From Shewanella sp. SR44-3 (GTDB taxonomy: Bacteria > Pseudomonadota > Gammaproteobacteria > Enterobacterales > Shewanellaceae): 64,000 bases of DNA. The notes beneath the pieces are model-generated. The model saw only the letters and a program-made list of their open reading frames with translations, did no database searches and had not been told where the DNA came from. Where the stretch lies: NCBI RefSeq assembly GCF_014163735.1, contig NZ_JACJDV010000008.1:1-64000 (forward strand). The letters run 5' to 3'. The stretch's first letter is position 1. Each line of letters starts with the position of its first letter. The position numbers and the translations under genes are program-made. Positions 25,905 to 36,339 of the stretch are shown here, one piece after another.

Positions 25905-28043
25905 TTACATTTTCCAGCTTAACGTTGCGCCGTAATTTGCGGGAGCACCGTAATAACCTTGGGCCCAATAGAGGCTATTAATGTATTTCTCATCGGTGAC
26001 ATTTTTAGCATGTAAGGCCAGAGTTAGATTGTCATTGAACTGGTATTTAGCCATTAAATCGATGACTGCATAGGCTTCTTGGGTGGTGATAATTTTCTCT
26101 CCCGCATTATTAAAGCCCGTGGCGACTACGCCTTGTTCGCGATAAATATCATCTTGCCAGCGTGCATTCATACCAAGGCTTAAACCGTCGATGCTGCTAA
26201 ATTCATAAGTTGCGGCTAATTTAAGAATTTTACTTGGGGTATAGGCTGATACTTGATCGTCACCTGTGATAGTAAAGTCGGTATAACCTATGCTGGCATT
26301 AAGGCCTGGGTAGATTTCGCCGGCAATATCAAGCTCAATACCATGGCTGTGGATCCCGTCAATACCGATATAGCGCTGCTCAGTAGGAGGTAGTTGTGCG
26401 GTTATTGGATCGGGTTTTGCCAAGTTAGTTTGTTTTACATCGAAATAGGCAAGGCTGGCTATCAAGTTGCCATTAAAAAGTTCGCTTTTAAGGCCGATTT
26501 CACGGCTTTCTCCAGTGACTGGATCGAGTATGCGATTGTTAATGTCTAACTCTTTTTGCACCATGTAGGTTTCAGTGTAACTGGTGTAAGCCACTAACTC
26601 TGGTAATAAGCGATAAACGACACCGGCAAAAGGAATGAACTCGCCATCCTCGGCATCTTGCTTGGTTTCGTAGCTAATGCCTCGTTGCTGCCAATCGTTA
26701 TAACGTCCGCCCAACATTAGATGTAAATCGTCAATTAAATTGAAACGACCCGTAAAGTAAGCAGCTTGCTGCTCGCGGCTAACATCACTGCCGCGGAGCT
26801 TATCTTTGAATGTTGGCTTGGGCGTGTTGCCATTCCAGCTGTTGAGATCTGGCATGGCTGGAAAGCCATTGCCTGTGGTGTAGTCATAAAGTGAGCTGTC
26901 TGTATAGCTCATTTTTGAATGATTGAGTCCAAATACCAGTTGGTGATCTCGGCCAAAGAGACTGATGTCGCCATTGATATACACATCAAATAAATCATGC
27001 TTATCATCAAGGTCGTACTCACTGCCATAACCGATTAACCCAAGTCCCGTCATTTTATCTGGAGTGCCAAAGACATAGAATAATTCAGTATCTTCATCTG
27101 TGGTTTTGTGCGAGTAGGTCGCGCGTAATCGCCAATTATCATTAAAAAAATGACTTAGCTCTAGCACAGTATTGTTTTTCACAACTTGCCAGTTTGACCA
27201 ATTCGCAGAGGTGTTGGCTGATCTGGCGTAATCGGTTGCGCTACCGTCGGTGTAAAATAGCGGCAGTGCGCCCCAGTTGTTACCTTTAGCGTCATTATTG
27301 AGGTAGCTATGGCTCAATGACACATTGGTGTCATCTGTTAAGTTGGTTTCTAAAAACAGATAAAAAACATTTTTATCTGTCTGGTATCTGTCTAAATAAG
27401 AGTCTTTAGTTTGGTTGGCGGCTACCGCTCTGACTGCAAAAGTGTCATTAAGGCGTGCTGAACCGTCGGCTTCTAAACGCACGTCATTAAAACTGCCATA
27501 GCTTGTGCTTAATGACAGCATGTTATCAGCGGTGGGGCGTTTACGGATAAAGTTAACCGTTGCAGACGGATTGCCAACTCCTGTCATCAAACCGTTAGCG
27601 CCGCGAATGACTTCAATTCTGTCATAAATTGCAGTGTCTTCATCTGAGTGGTTACTGCCTGAGGTTAAAGGTAAGCCAATACCATCAATCTGAAAGTTGG
27701 TAATATCAAACCCACGGGCAGTATAGTAAGTTCTGTCAGTTTCAATACGCTCTACGTTAACACCCGTTGCCGTGTCTAATGCGCTGTTAATATCATTGAT
27801 TTGAAAGTCATCGAGCTGGGCGCTGGTGATTACCGACACAGATTGGGGGATGTCGCTAATGGCTAAATCTAATCGAGAGGCACCGCTGACAGAGTGTGGG
27901 TTATAGCCTTGAATATAACGACCTGTGACTTCAATTTTTTCGATATTTTCATTGTTTTCTGGTGAGACGGCTTGCTCGGCGGTGGCATGGCTAGAGAGGC
28001 CGATGCTAGTTATTACGGCGAGGTAAATGGGTGTTAGTTTCAT
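25905..28043 (-). CDS. TonB-dependent siderophore receptor
   Basis: This 712-residue outer-membrane receptor has a signal peptide (to about residue 22) and an IEKIEVTGRYIQGY TonB-box-like start. The plug domain carries DIPQSVSVITSAQLDDFQIN and EVIRGANGLMTGVGNPSATV, a pattern of the FhuE/FpvA/hydroxamate-receptor group. A 22-strand-type barrel follows, ending in NYGATLSWKM. No N-terminal signalling (STN) domain is present. A Fur-like box lies about 120 bases upstream. It takes up a ferric siderophore with TonB energy; the PepSY gene downstream probably frees the iron. The exact siderophore is unknown. Confidence 0.92.
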   Translation of the reverse strand: MKLTPIYLAVITSIGLSSHATAEQAVSPENNENIEKIEVTGRYIQGYNPHSVSGASRLDLAISDIPQSVSVITSAQLDDFQINDINSALDTATGVNVERIETDRTYYTARGFDITNFQIDGIGLPLTSGSNHSDEDTAIYDRIEVIRGANGLMTGVGNPSATVNFIRKRPTADNMLSLSTSYGSFNDVRLEADGSARLNDTFAVRAVAANQTKDSYLDRYQTDKNVFYLFLETNLTDDTNVSLSHSYLNNDAKGNNWGALPLFYTDGSATDYARSANTSANWSNWQVVKNNTVLELSHFFNDNWRLRATYSHKTTDEDTELFYVFGTPDKMTGLGLIGYGSEYDLDDKHDLFDVYINGDISLFGRDHQLVFGLNHSKMSYTDSSLYDYTTGNGFPAMPDLNSWNGNTPKPTFKDKLRGSDVSREQQAAYFTGRFNLIDDLHLMLGGRYNDWQQRGISYETKQDAEDGEFIPFAGVVYRLLPELVAYTSYTETYMVQKELDINNRILDPVTGESREIGLKSELFNGNLIASLAYFDVKQTNLAKPDPITAQLPPTEQRYIGIDGIHSHGIELDIAGEIYPGLNASIGYTDFTITGDDQVSAYTPSKILKLAATYEFSSIDGLSLGMNARWQDDIYREQGVVATGFNNAGEKIITTQEAYAVIDLMAKYQFNDNLTLALHAKNVTDEKYINSLYWAQGYYGAPANYGATLSWKM

Positions 28044-28161
28044 AGTGTCATCATCTTCAGCGAGTTATGAACTGTCCTTGTTCTTTGGTTTATGGATCTT
28101 GAAGTTAATAGGCCTTCAGGTTAAATTTCGCTCAAGCACGGTATAGCAAATCAAGCTGATA

Positions 28162-28180
28162 GTAAATGCAAATCATTGTC
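28162..28180. promoter_or_regulatory. Fur-like box upstream of the siderophore receptor
   Basis: GTAAATGCAAATCATTGTC agrees with the 19-base consensus GATAATGATAATCATTATC at 14 positions. Its place before an iron-uptake gene supports the call. Confidence 0.65.
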
Positions 28181-28229
28181 ATTTACATTCTTTATGTTTA
28201 TGTTAACAACAATTAGACGCTGTGAATAA

Positions 28230-28257
28230 ACAACAAAAAAGGCGCCTAGGGCGCCTT
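28230..28257 (-). terminator. Terminator of purC
   Basis: AAGGCGCC/GGCGCCTT stem followed on the minus strand by TTTTTT; begins about 33 bases after the purC stop. Confidence 0.8.
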
Positions 28258-28289
28258 AAATAAGGTAGAGGGCTGTGTTTCGTGCTGCT

Positions 28290-29393
28290 TTAGTCAATCA
28301 AATCATATTGTTCACGTAATATTTTGATGATGTCGGCTTTAGGGTTAGTTGCTAGGGTGATCGTTTTGCCTGTGACTTTTTCTGCCACCCCAGTATAAGT
28401 GCGGGACACGTCCATCATGGCCACTAACGGTAGGGCATTATCTCGGGCTAGGGCCTCACGCTCTGGCATCCTATCTTTGTTAAGCAATACATCGCCATCG
28501 GCAACATGAGTTAATAAAAATTGCCGGAAGCCTTCCTTAGAGTTTTCAAGTATCTTTCCATCTCTATAGGCCTGCCCATCCCAAATACGTGATGAATCTG
28601 GAGTACCCACTTCATCCATGTAAATGAGCTTAGACTGGCCGTCTTTATCTGTGACGTAACCAAACTCAAACTTAGTATCGACAAACACTTGATCTAATTT
28701 TTCCAGTGCATCGCTAATCACTTTAAAGCCGTCTTTAAGAAGTTTTTCATAGAGGTCGATATCTGCAAGTGATTCAAAACCAAAAGCTTGATAGTTAGCT
28801 TCAATATCTTGGCGACTGATATTGACATCATCTTGTGCAGGCACCCCGGGAATACCGGTTAAAATCCCTTTGGTTGATGGCGTGATGATAAGTTCTGGCA
28901 GTTTTTGATCTTTTTTGAGCCCTTCAGGCAGAGTGATGCCGCAAAACTCGCGCTCGCCTTTAGCATAGGCGCGCCACATTGAACCGGTAATGTACTGACG
29001 GCAAATAGCTTCGACTTTAATGGGGCGAGCTTTTTGCACTATCCACACAAAAGGATGGGGAATATCTAGGATGTGGCTATCGGCTAAGCCTTGCTCGGCA
29101 AACAGTTTAAACCAATGATTAGAAATGGCATTCAATGCCGCGCCTTTTCCCGGAATACCCAGTAAGCCGCCTTCGCCGTGAAAAATACAATCGAAGGCTG
29201 AAATTCTGTCGCTAATTACCATGATAGCAAGGGGAGTATTTGGGGGAACTTGGTAGCCTTTTTGCTTAATCAAACGGCGACTATCTGACTCAGTTAACCA
29301 GTAAACGCTGCGTACTTTTCCACTATGGACAGGCTTTTGAGTACGTATGGGTAAATCGTTGTTAATGGCTAAGACAGAATCGGCAAGACTCAT
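28290..29393 (-). CDS. purC: SAICAR synthase, long form
   Basis: This 367-residue enzyme joins aspartate to CAIR in step 7/8 of purine synthesis. [11 protein letters not shown] near the start, [37 protein letters not shown] and [13 protein letters not shown] are the ATP- and substrate-binding motifs. It is longer than the 237-residue E. coli PurC and belongs to the 360-370-residue type common in Shewanella and relatives. It is alone with its own terminator. I see no clear PurR box in the upstream gap. Confidence 0.93.
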   Translation of the reverse strand: MSLADSVLAINNDLPIRTQKPVHSGKVRSVYWLTESDSRRLIKQKGYQVPPNTPLAIMVISDRISAFDCIFHGEGGLLGIPGKGAALNAISNHWFKLFAEQGLADSHILDIPHPFVWIVQKARPIKVEAICRQYITGSMWRAYAKGEREFCGITLPEGLKKDQKLPELIITPSTKGILTGIPGVPAQDDVNISRQDIEANYQAFGFESLADIDLYEKLLKDGFKVISDALEKLDQVFVDTKFEFGYVTDKDGQSKLIYMDEVGTPDSSRIWDGQAYRDGKILENSKEGFRQFLLTHVADGDVLLNKDRMPEREALARDNALPLVAMMDVSRTYTGVAEKVTGKTITLATNPKADIIKILREQYDLID

Positions 29394-29832
29394 AACGAGG
29401 ATCCCTTTAGAATAATTTAAGTGGTATAAGCAGGATTAATACTATTGCTATAACTGGGCTATTTTAGCCTGAACGGTGGATTTATTCATCGGCTAAGTTG
29501 GACTCTGAGGCGTAAAGTCTTATCGCAAAAAAGACCAGTTAGTGAATTTACATCTGTGGCTATCTGTGGGAGTCGATGTTATTTACTCTTCATTCCAACG
29601 GAGGGGGAATGTTGATATTAGCCACAGTGCTTAGTTTTTATTCAGTACAATATCAACTGTATTTAAGCTCAACATAGCTGCGCGATTATTGAGGTTGCTA
29701 GATAAGTTATTGGATCCGACCATCAACGATATTAACGCTTATTTTACTGTACCTTAGATACCGTACTTTGGCAGGCAAATTTTTATTTGAAGACTACACT
29801 TAAGCGACCTTAGACTTCATAAAAAAATAAGA
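29394..29832. other. Intergenic region between purC and the binding-protein gene
   Basis: About 440 AT-rich bases between two divergent genes, which must hold both promoters. I see no gene, terminator or recognised operator. TACAATATCAACTGTA near 29646 is a weak inverted repeat only. Confidence 0.4.
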
Positions 29833-30825
29833 ATGACCAAACTTGCCTTAATATTGATGGGATTTAGCTTAGCAGCCTTGTTTATCTACCAAAGTGTATT
29901 TGCAACAGCGAGTTACCCAGAGATCGCGCCGACCTACCGCATTGCTGTCTCACATACGCCGTTATCGGCGCCATTTTTTGTGGCTCAGCAACATGGGCTC
30001 TTCAAAAAGTTTGGCTTAAACATTGAGCTTCAAATTCTCAGTGGTGGAGTTAAGTGTTTTGAGCAGATGGCTGCGGGTGATGCTGAGTTTGCTACTGTTT
30101 CTGAAACAGTAGTGATGTTTAACAGTTTTTTTAGGGATGACTTTTCGGTATTGGCAAGTTTTGTTGAGTCAGATAATGACTTAAAACTCCTTAGTTTAAC
30201 TCCTGAAAAATACCTTAATGTTGCCGATCTCGAAGGTGTAAGAGTTGGGATGATTAAAGGTAGCGCGAGTGAGTTTTTTGTCGATAACACTCTGATATTA
30301 AATTCAAAAAATTTAGATTTTATTGATAGGGTTTATTTTGGTGCACATGAATTAGTGCCGAATTTATTAGCGGGTAAAGTCGATATTATTTCGGCTTGGG
30401 AGCCTTTAGGCTATCAAGTATCTCAAATCGCAGCAGGAGCTTCTCAGATACTGAGTACTAAGGGATTATATAGCCTTTCATTTAATCTTATTGCCAAAAA
30501 AAGCCGAGATCTGAAGCAAAATGAAGTCAATGTAAGGATCTTGCTGGCATTAAGTGAAGCTATTGAACTTATCAATGAAGCGCCATTACAGCATCAGCAA
30601 GAAGTGAGTCAGTTGCTTAAAGTCTCACTGTCGCAACTTAGTTACTCATGGGGGGACTATACATTTCGTCTATCACTAGGTAATGCCTTGGTGTCTAATT
30701 TACAAACCCAAGCACAGTGGGCAGTGGAGAGTCGCCTCGTGCCTGGGGATATTTTGGTAGACTTTCGTGATGTTATCGATACTCAAGCATTTGAAGACAT
30801 AAGCACTCAAAGAGGGGGCTGGTGA
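29833..30825 (+). CDS. Periplasmic ligand-binding protein (NMT1/SsuA-like), no cognate transporter
   Basis: This 330-residue protein has a signal peptide (to about residue 26) and a type 2 periplasmic-binding fold. YRIAVSHTPLSAPFFVAQQH and GLFKKFGLNIELQILSGG match the NMT1/THI5/SsuA family, and DLEGVRVGMIKGSASEFFVD is the expected second lobe. Family members bind thiamine precursors, sulfonates or nitrate for ABC import, but no permease or ATPase gene lies nearby. Instead a membrane diguanylate cyclase starts 4 bases after it. I infer a sensory role in which it presents its ligand to the cyclase. Confidence 0.85.
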   Translation: MTKLALILMGFSLAALFIYQSVFATASYPEIAPTYRIAVSHTPLSAPFFVAQQHGLFKKFGLNIELQILSGGVKCFEQMAAGDAEFATVSETVVMFNSFFRDDFSVLASFVESDNDLKLLSLTPEKYLNVADLEGVRVGMIKGSASEFFVDNTLILNSKNLDFIDRVYFGAHELVPNLLAGKVDIISAWEPLGYQVSQIAAGASQILSTKGLYSLSFNLIAKKSRDLKQNEVNVRILLALSEAIELINEAPLQHQQEVSQLLKVSLSQLSYSWGDYTFRLSLGNALVSNLQTQAQWAVESRLVPGDILVDFRDVIDTQAFEDISTQRGGW

Positions 30826-30829
30826 GTCT

Positions 30830-32230
30830 ATGATGATTTCATTGAGGCTACAGCTGACGGTTTACTTGTGTGCTCTAATCATTTTTGGCATAGGGTCATC
30901 CTTGTATAAGGCTTATTCTTACCAAGAATTTATTTATAATCAGCTTGATCAGGTGATGAGGATCCAACTGAATATAGATAATTTAAGGAGCCAGTTGTGG
31001 ATATATCAAGAATATTCTGATGAGTTAAGCCTTAAGGTGCTAAATAGTCGACAAGCAAACTTAGCTCGAGAGTTACAAGCTCCCATGGATTGGGATAGCA
31101 AGCAGAAAAGATTGCTAAATAATCTCAACCGACTTAATACCAACACCCGTGCATTGATCAATACCCAGTTGCCTGTTACTGCTGCCACCTCAACTCCGCC
31201 ATTATTAGCTGCCTCAGCAGTAAATACCCCGCCTCCAATGTTAGATAAATCTGCAGTAGCTCAGTCAATGAGTGGAGGAGTAACCTTAAAAAAGGAGGTT
31301 TTAGCCACTACAGCTAGCTTATTGCAAGCAAGATACAACATGATTATTCAGGAAATGACCGAAGATGTATTTACTTTGCATCACATGTCAATTCAGCGCG
31401 CTAAGCATATTCAGCGAAATTTAATTTATGTTACAGGGGTTTGTTTGTTATTGCTGACATTGCTGGTAACCATTTTTTCATACCTGACCCTTGGCCGTTT
31501 TAAAAGTGCCATTCATTCGTTAGTCACTGGGGTTAAGCTATTGGCAAAAGGAGATTTGAACAGCAAAATTGAAGTCAATAATCAGGATGAGTTCTCTTGC
31601 CTTGCCCAAGATTTCAATGATATGAAAGCTTCTCTTAAAGGCATGACTATCAAGAAGGAGGAGCTGAAGCGCGAGGTAGAGAAGCAGACGGGAATTCTTA
31701 CTGAACAAAAGCTAAAACTTAAGTTTTTAGCAGAACATGATGAGTTGACTGGTATTTTTAATCGCCGTGCATTAATTAAGCAAGTTGATATCGCCATCGC
31801 CCGCGCTATACGATCCCATAGTCAAGCAGCATTACTGTTTATAGACCTTAATGACTTTAAAATCATTAATGACACATTAGGCCACGCAGTGGGGGACAAA
31901 GTGATCATGACCATAGCTAAGCGTATACATAATAGTCTGCGTAATACTGATATTGTGGGGCGTTTAGGGGGTGATGAATTTGTTATTTGGCTTGATGTTA
32001 TTACTCAGCGGCAAGATGTAGTCAATAAAATCCTGCAATTAAAAGCACTGATAAGTGAGCCTATAACGGTGGAAGAGCACCAGTTGACTGTCGGTGCTAG
32101 TTTTGGTGTTAGCTTATTACCCACTGACGGTAACACTAGTGGTTTATTGTTAAGGGCCGCAGATACGGCCATGTATCATGCCAAAGAGCACTCGAAGACA
32201 GGTTATCACTTCTTCGAAGATATGGAGTAA
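30830..32230 (+). CDS. Membrane diguanylate cyclase (HAMP-GGDEF) paired with a binding protein
   Basis: This 466-residue protein has TM1 (LTVYLCALIIFGIGSSLY), a periplasmic part of about 165 residues and TM2 (YVTGVCLLLLTLLVTIFSYL). HAMP (about 225-275), a coiled linker and a GGDEF domain follow. The active site GGDEF is at residues 380-384, and an RNTD inhibitory site precedes it by five residues, so the enzyme is likely active and feedback-inhibited by c-di-GMP. The periplasmic part is of no family I know. Its neighbour is a periplasmic binding protein with which it probably senses a small molecule to change biofilm or motility. Confidence 0.9.
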   Translation: MMISLRLQLTVYLCALIIFGIGSSLYKAYSYQEFIYNQLDQVMRIQLNIDNLRSQLWIYQEYSDELSLKVLNSRQANLARELQAPMDWDSKQKRLLNNLNRLNTNTRALINTQLPVTAATSTPPLLAASAVNTPPPMLDKSAVAQSMSGGVTLKKEVLATTASLLQARYNMIIQEMTEDVFTLHHMSIQRAKHIQRNLIYVTGVCLLLLTLLVTIFSYLTLGRFKSAIHSLVTGVKLLAKGDLNSKIEVNNQDEFSCLAQDFNDMKASLKGMTIKKEELKREVEKQTGILTEQKLKLKFLAEHDELTGIFNRRALIKQVDIAIARAIRSHSQAALLFIDLNDFKIINDTLGHAVGDKVIMTIAKRIHNSLRNTDIVGRLGGDEFVIWLDVITQRQDVVNKILQLKALISEPITVEEHQLTVGASFGVSLLPTDGNTSGLLLRAADTAMYHAKEHSKTGYHFFEDME

Positions 32231-32234
32231 ATGG

Positions 32235-32936
32235 CTACTCTGCTTGCTTTTTGGTGCTTGCTTCTTTGATGATTTGATAAGTCTGGCTGCCCCAATCAAA
32301 GCGATAAAGCATTCCTTGCCATTCATAGGCGGTGCCATTTTCTTGCTGAACTACCCTAGCGTTGGCAGGTAAACTTGTTAACCCCTTACTATGGCTCATT
32401 TGGGTGCTAACTTGCGAGATAGGAGCACTTTGCACAGCTAAGGTTTGCTCATCTCTTTCTGCTTGTCGGTATGACGGCGAATGCCAGTTATTACGCCATG
32501 GCGTGATGGCATAATTGTCTTGAAAGCTATCTTGAAAACTGTCCTCAAAGCCATTCCAATGGCTCAATCTTGGATGGCGATAAGCAGCTCTATTTTGATA
32601 ATAAGGGCTGTTGCCCCAACTGATACTTAATGATGAGCCAGAAGTCGCATAGGGATAACGTCTTGAGCCTTGATAGGGATATAATCCCCCATGGGTATAG
32701 GGAGTGTGATAATCATAGGAATTATACCTTGGAGTTAGCCACCGCGCTGAGCGGTGGGTATGTCTTTCACTATGATTAAGTTGATATTCTTGACTGAATG
32801 ATACTCTAGGTTCATCTGCTTGAGCTGGGTTGCTGCTAAATAACAGTAACCACAGTGAGGAAAGCGTGAAAGCTTTCAAATTAAGCAGTGGCAGAGAAAG
32901 TGTCGTGATAGCATTGGCTATTTTACAGTGTGCCAT
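32235..32936 (-). CDS. DUF6515-like periplasmic protein
   Basis: This 233-residue protein has an N-terminal hydrophobic segment that ends near AQA (about residue 40). A Tyr/Ser/Arg/His-rich low-complexity middle follows (RYNSYDYHTPYTHGGLYPYQ), then a short conserved-looking C-terminal module LPANARVVQQENGTAYEWQG with FDWGSQTYQII. That module is what I recall as DUF6515, often seen in exported proteins. I take ATG 32936; a TTG at 32948 in frame is possible. It converges with the cyclase gene, 4 bases from its end, with no terminator between. Function unknown. Confidence 0.65.
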   Translation of the reverse strand: MAHCKIANAITTLSLPLLNLKAFTLSSLWLLLFSSNPAQADEPRVSFSQEYQLNHSERHTHRSARWLTPRYNSYDYHTPYTHGGLYPYQGSRRYPYATSGSSLSISWGNSPYYQNRAAYRHPRLSHWNGFEDSFQDSFQDNYAITPWRNNWHSPSYRQAERDEQTLAVQSAPISQVSTQMSHSKGLTSLPANARVVQQENGTAYEWQGMLYRFDWGSQTYQIIKEASTKKQAE

Positions 32937-33075
32937 AATGACGCCCAAGGCCGCTTAAGATAGCTAAAGTTTACTCCAATCTCTAGTACTTGAGTAGCCA
33001 AATTGAGTTAACTCGAGCAGATAAAAAATGCTATAGTGCGCGCCATAACGGGTTTGAAATAATAGGCATTTGGCT

Positions 33076-34539
33076 ATGAGTTTTAAGGATTTACGCAGCT
33101 TTATTGACCACCTAGAAGCTAATGGCGAACTTAAGCGCATTAGTTATCCAGTTGATCCTTATTTAGAAATGACTGAAATTGCTGACCGAGTACTTCGCTC
33201 TGGCGGCCCAGCATTATTATTTGAAAACCCTAAAAATAACACCATGCCTGTGTTAGTTAATCTGTTTGGCAGCGCTAAACGGGTTGCCATGGCGTTGGGT
33301 AAAGAAGATCCCTTGGCCCTACGTGAAGTCGGTGAATTACTGGCGTTTCTAAAAGAGCCTGAGCCACCCAGTGGTTTTAAAGATGCCTTAGCTAAAATCC
33401 CTAAGTTTAAGCAAGCCTTTAACATGCCGCCAAAAACTGTACGCAATGCTCCTTGTCAGCAAGTGGTGATAACGGGTGATGATGTTGATTTAACGGCATT
33501 ACCTATTCAACATTGCTGGCCAGATGATATTGCTCCCTTGGTTACTTGGGGTTTAACTATTACCAAAGGCCCTAGGCAGAAACGACAAAATTTAGGTATC
33601 TATCGTCAGCAATTGCTCGGTAAGAATAAGCTTATTATGCGCTGGCTTGATCACAGAGGCGGCGCATTAGATTTTAAAGATTTCCAAGAGCAGCACCCTG
33701 GTGAGCGTTATCCGGTGGTGGTGGCGTTAGGTAGCGATCCCGTGACCATTTTGGGCGCGGTCACGCCAGTGCCTGATTCTATGAGTGAATATGCCTTTGC
33801 AGGGCTGCTTAGAGGCGAGCGCACTGAAGTATGTAAGGCCATTAGTTGCGATTTAGAAGTTCCTGCAACCAGTGAGATCATTTTAGAAGGGTATATCGAA
33901 GCGGGTGAAATGGCGGAAGAAGGGCCTTATGGAGATCACACGGGTTACTACAATGAGACTGACAGTTTCCCTGTTTTTACCGTGACTCATATCACTAAAC
34001 GTAAAGATGCCATTTATCACAGTACCTACACAGGTCGTCCGCCGGATGAGCCAGCTATGCTTGGGGTGGCACTTAATGAAGTGTTTGTGCCTATTTTACG
34101 CAAGCAATACCCTGAAATTATTGATTTTTATCTTCCGCCAGAGGGGTGCTCATACCGCATGGCAGTGATATCAATTCGCAAACAATATCCAGGGCATGCT
34201 AAGCGGGTGATGATGGGGGCTTGGTCATTCTTACGCCAGTTTATGTATACCAAATTTATTATTGTGGTGGATGAGGACGTCAATTGCCGCGACTGGCAGG
34301 ACGTGATTTGGGCGATTACCACGCGTATGGACCCAACCCGCGACACCACATTGATCGATCATACCCCCATTGATTACCTCGACTTTGCGTCCCCTGTGGC
34401 AGGTCTTGGTTCAAAAATGGGCTTAGATGCCACCAACAAGTGGCCAGGTGAAACCCAAAGAGAGTGGGGCACACCTATTGTGATGGATCCTAAAGTAAAA
34501 CAAAAGGTTGATGAGATCTGGGGCCAATTAGGCCTTTAA
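33076..34539 (+). CDS. ubiD: UbiD, prFMN-dependent decarboxylase of ubiquinone synthesis
   Basis: This 487-residue enzyme removes the carboxyl group of 3-polyprenyl-4-hydroxybenzoate using prenylated FMN made by UbiX. It begins [39 protein letters not shown], the prFMN/metal region [19 protein letters not shown] and [12 protein letters not shown] are all as in E. coli UbiD. ATG 33076 is the family start. It is followed by fre, as in E. coli. Confidence 0.96.
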   Translation: MSFKDLRSFIDHLEANGELKRISYPVDPYLEMTEIADRVLRSGGPALLFENPKNNTMPVLVNLFGSAKRVAMALGKEDPLALREVGELLAFLKEPEPPSGFKDALAKIPKFKQAFNMPPKTVRNAPCQQVVITGDDVDLTALPIQHCWPDDIAPLVTWGLTITKGPRQKRQNLGIYRQQLLGKNKLIMRWLDHRGGALDFKDFQEQHPGERYPVVVALGSDPVTILGAVTPVPDSMSEYAFAGLLRGERTEVCKAISCDLEVPATSEIILEGYIEAGEMAEEGPYGDHTGYYNETDSFPVFTVTHITKRKDAIYHSTYTGRPPDEPAMLGVALNEVFVPILRKQYPEIIDFYLPPEGCSYRMAVISIRKQYPGHAKRVMMGAWSFLRQFMYTKFIIVVDEDVNCRDWQDVIWAITTRMDPTRDTTLIDHTPIDYLDFASPVAGLGSKMGLDATNKWPGETQREWGTPIVMDPKVKQKVDEIWGQLGL

Positions 34540-34657
34540 TCCTAGGGGTGAAATGATCTTAATCTGTGTTGAAAACAGATCAAGTTTGCCCATAAAAATA
34601 CAATTACCCTATATTTATAAGTACAGACCTTAATTAAAGGTGCAGAAAGGATGTTAG

Positions 34658-35356
34658 ATGAAAACCATTCGTTGTCAGGTAGAAAAAATCACTCCATTTA
34701 ATGATGCTGTTTATCAAGTTTTACTTAAACCTGAGGCTGGCTTTGAGTTTAAGGCTGGGCAATATCTTAGTGTTGTTATGGCAGAAAACGACAAGCGCCC
34801 TTTCTCTATAGCCTCAGCACCAGGTGCTGAACTGCTTGAGCTACATATAGGTGCAGCTGTGAGTGAAAGCTATCCAATGCAGGTGGTGGAGCGCTTAAAA
34901 ACAGCGGCTCATATTGATATTGAAGCGCCTGCCGGCGAGGCATTTTTACGTCACCAGAGCAAAAGACCTAGACTAATGATTGCTGGTGGTACGGGTTTTT
35001 CTTACATTAAAAGCATCATAGAAGCACAGATTGCAATGGGCCAAACCGTACATACTCAAGTATATTGGGGTTGCCGTAATCAAGATGCCATGTACTACCA
35101 AAGTATTGCTCGCCAGTGGCATGAGGCCCACTCTTGGCTTGAGTTTGTTCCAGTGGTGGAAGATGCACCAGCAGATTGGCAAGGCAAGCAAGGCAATCTA
35201 TTAACTCAAATTCAGCAAGATTTTGTTAGTTTAAACGGCTATGACATCTACATTGCTGGCCGCTTTGATATGGTGGGTGCGGCAAGGCAGGCATTTCGTG
35301 AGATGGGTGTCGAAGAAGCCTATTTATATGGTGATGCTTTCGCGTTTATTAAGTAA
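34658..35356 (+). CDS. fre: NAD(P)H-flavin reductase Fre
   Basis: This 232-residue enzyme of the ferredoxin-reductase fold reduces free flavins with NAD(P)H. KRPFSIASAPGAE is the flavin-binding RxxS motif (about residue 47), and MIAGGTGFSYIKSII binds the nucleotide (about 108). The C-terminal YIAGRFDMVGAARQAF end is the Fre type. AAGGA precedes the ATG. It follows ubiD by 118 bases; the adjacency of ubiD and fre is conserved in enteric bacteria. A hairpin terminator follows. Confidence 0.93.
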   Translation: MKTIRCQVEKITPFNDAVYQVLLKPEAGFEFKAGQYLSVVMAENDKRPFSIASAPGAELLELHIGAAVSESYPMQVVERLKTAAHIDIEAPAGEAFLRHQSKRPRLMIAGGTGFSYIKSIIEAQIAMGQTVHTQVYWGCRNQDAMYYQSIARQWHEAHSWLEFVPVVEDAPADWQGKQGNLLTQIQQDFVSLNGYDIYIAGRFDMVGAARQAFREMGVEEAYLYGDAFAFIK

Positions 35357-35393
35357 ATAACCTATTTGTAACATCATCGTGGGAACGCTTATT

Positions 35394-35420
35394 AAGCCGA
35401 AGTCGCTCTTCGGCTTTTTT
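35394..35420 (+). terminator. Terminator after fre
   Basis: AAGCCGAA/TTCGGCTT stem followed by TTTT. Confidence 0.85.
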
Positions 35421-35454
35421 ATTATATTTTTATTATTAATGTACCGAGGACATC

Positions 35455-36033
35455 ATGGAATTTACTCAATTAAGCCAATCTCTTTATGATCAACTTTATC
35501 GTGATATTCGCGAGTTTCGCCAAACTTTCGATTTACCGCTCAATGATAAAAGCAGCTTAGATGCTAAAGCTGATATTTTACATACATCATTGATTATTGA
35601 GGAGTTGACAGAGTTAGCTCAAGCCGATAGCTTGATTGAACAAGCTGATGCCATTGTTGATTCTGTATATGTTTTGATGGGCCGCCTAGTGCATCTGGGC
35701 TCTAGCCAAGTTAAAGACACAGTGGAAGTCAGCTATTTAATAGATTTACTGTTAAATGTTGCTCGCAATTTAGGGGTTAACTTCATCGCCTGCTGGGATG
35801 AAGTACACTCAAGCAATATGAGTAAAGTTTGCCGTAATGAGCAAGAGTTTGTTGATACTCAAGATTTTTATGCGAAGCAAGGTGTTGAAATTGTTGGTAG
35901 CAAGCAAGGTGACTTTATCATTGCTAAGTGCGCAAAAGATGTGGTCATGGCTGGTAAAACAGTGCGCCAGGGTAAGGTTCTTAAATCGGTTTATTATCGT
36001 CCAGCAGATCTGAGTACAATTGTTAACGGATAA
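35455..36033 (+). CDS. MazG-like all-alpha NTP pyrophosphohydrolase
   Basis: This 192-residue protein has the metal-binding pattern of MazG/PRA-PH enzymes: E49-E50-x-x-E53 in IIEELTELAQA and D65/D69 in EQADAIVDSVYV. A second helical half and a basic tail (GKTVRQGKVLKSVYYRPADL) follow. It is expected to hydrolyse a nucleoside triphosphate to the monophosphate and pyrophosphate, perhaps as a house-cleaning enzyme. GAGG stands 6 bases before the ATG. It is single-gene, with no histidine-synthesis neighbours, so HisE function is unlikely. Confidence 0.75.
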   Translation: MEFTQLSQSLYDQLYRDIREFRQTFDLPLNDKSSLDAKADILHTSLIIEELTELAQADSLIEQADAIVDSVYVLMGRLVHLGSSQVKDTVEVSYLIDLLLNVARNLGVNFIACWDEVHSSNMSKVCRNEQEFVDTQDFYAKQGVEIVGSKQGDFIIAKCAKDVVMAGKTVRQGKVLKSVYYRPADLSTIVNG

Positions 36034-36339
36034 TACATCTCTTATAAAGCGAATAGAACTATGCTTAGATCCGTGTTTGCAATAAATGTGAGCCTGGCTC
36101 TAAGCATAATGTAACCAGCGGAATTCAAAGAAAAACGGGATATATTACCCAAGTTGTAAATTTTATCGTCTCGTCAGTGGCTAAAGTTAAAAACGTCAGC
36201 AATAATTTGATGTTAGTGGATAAACTTAACATTAGCTTAAGTGCTCATTCATGATTAAAAGGACTTTAGGCTCGGTATCAGGCATGAGTTATCTGTTTCT
36301 CTATAGTTAAAATGATAAGAATCCTTATAGGTGGCGAAC
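36034..36339. other. Intergenic region with one inverted repeat
   Basis: About 306 bases. TATGCTTAGA (36060-36069) faces TCTAAGCATA (36099-36108), a 10-bp stem with a 29-base loop and no T run. The rest is AT-rich and should carry the promoter of the following chemoreceptor. Confidence 0.45.

Noticed and set aside
36182..36208. Possible sigma-28 promoter before the dCache receptor (TAAAGTTA ... GCAATAAT)
   Set aside because: The spacer is about two bases short and the -10 half is poor.
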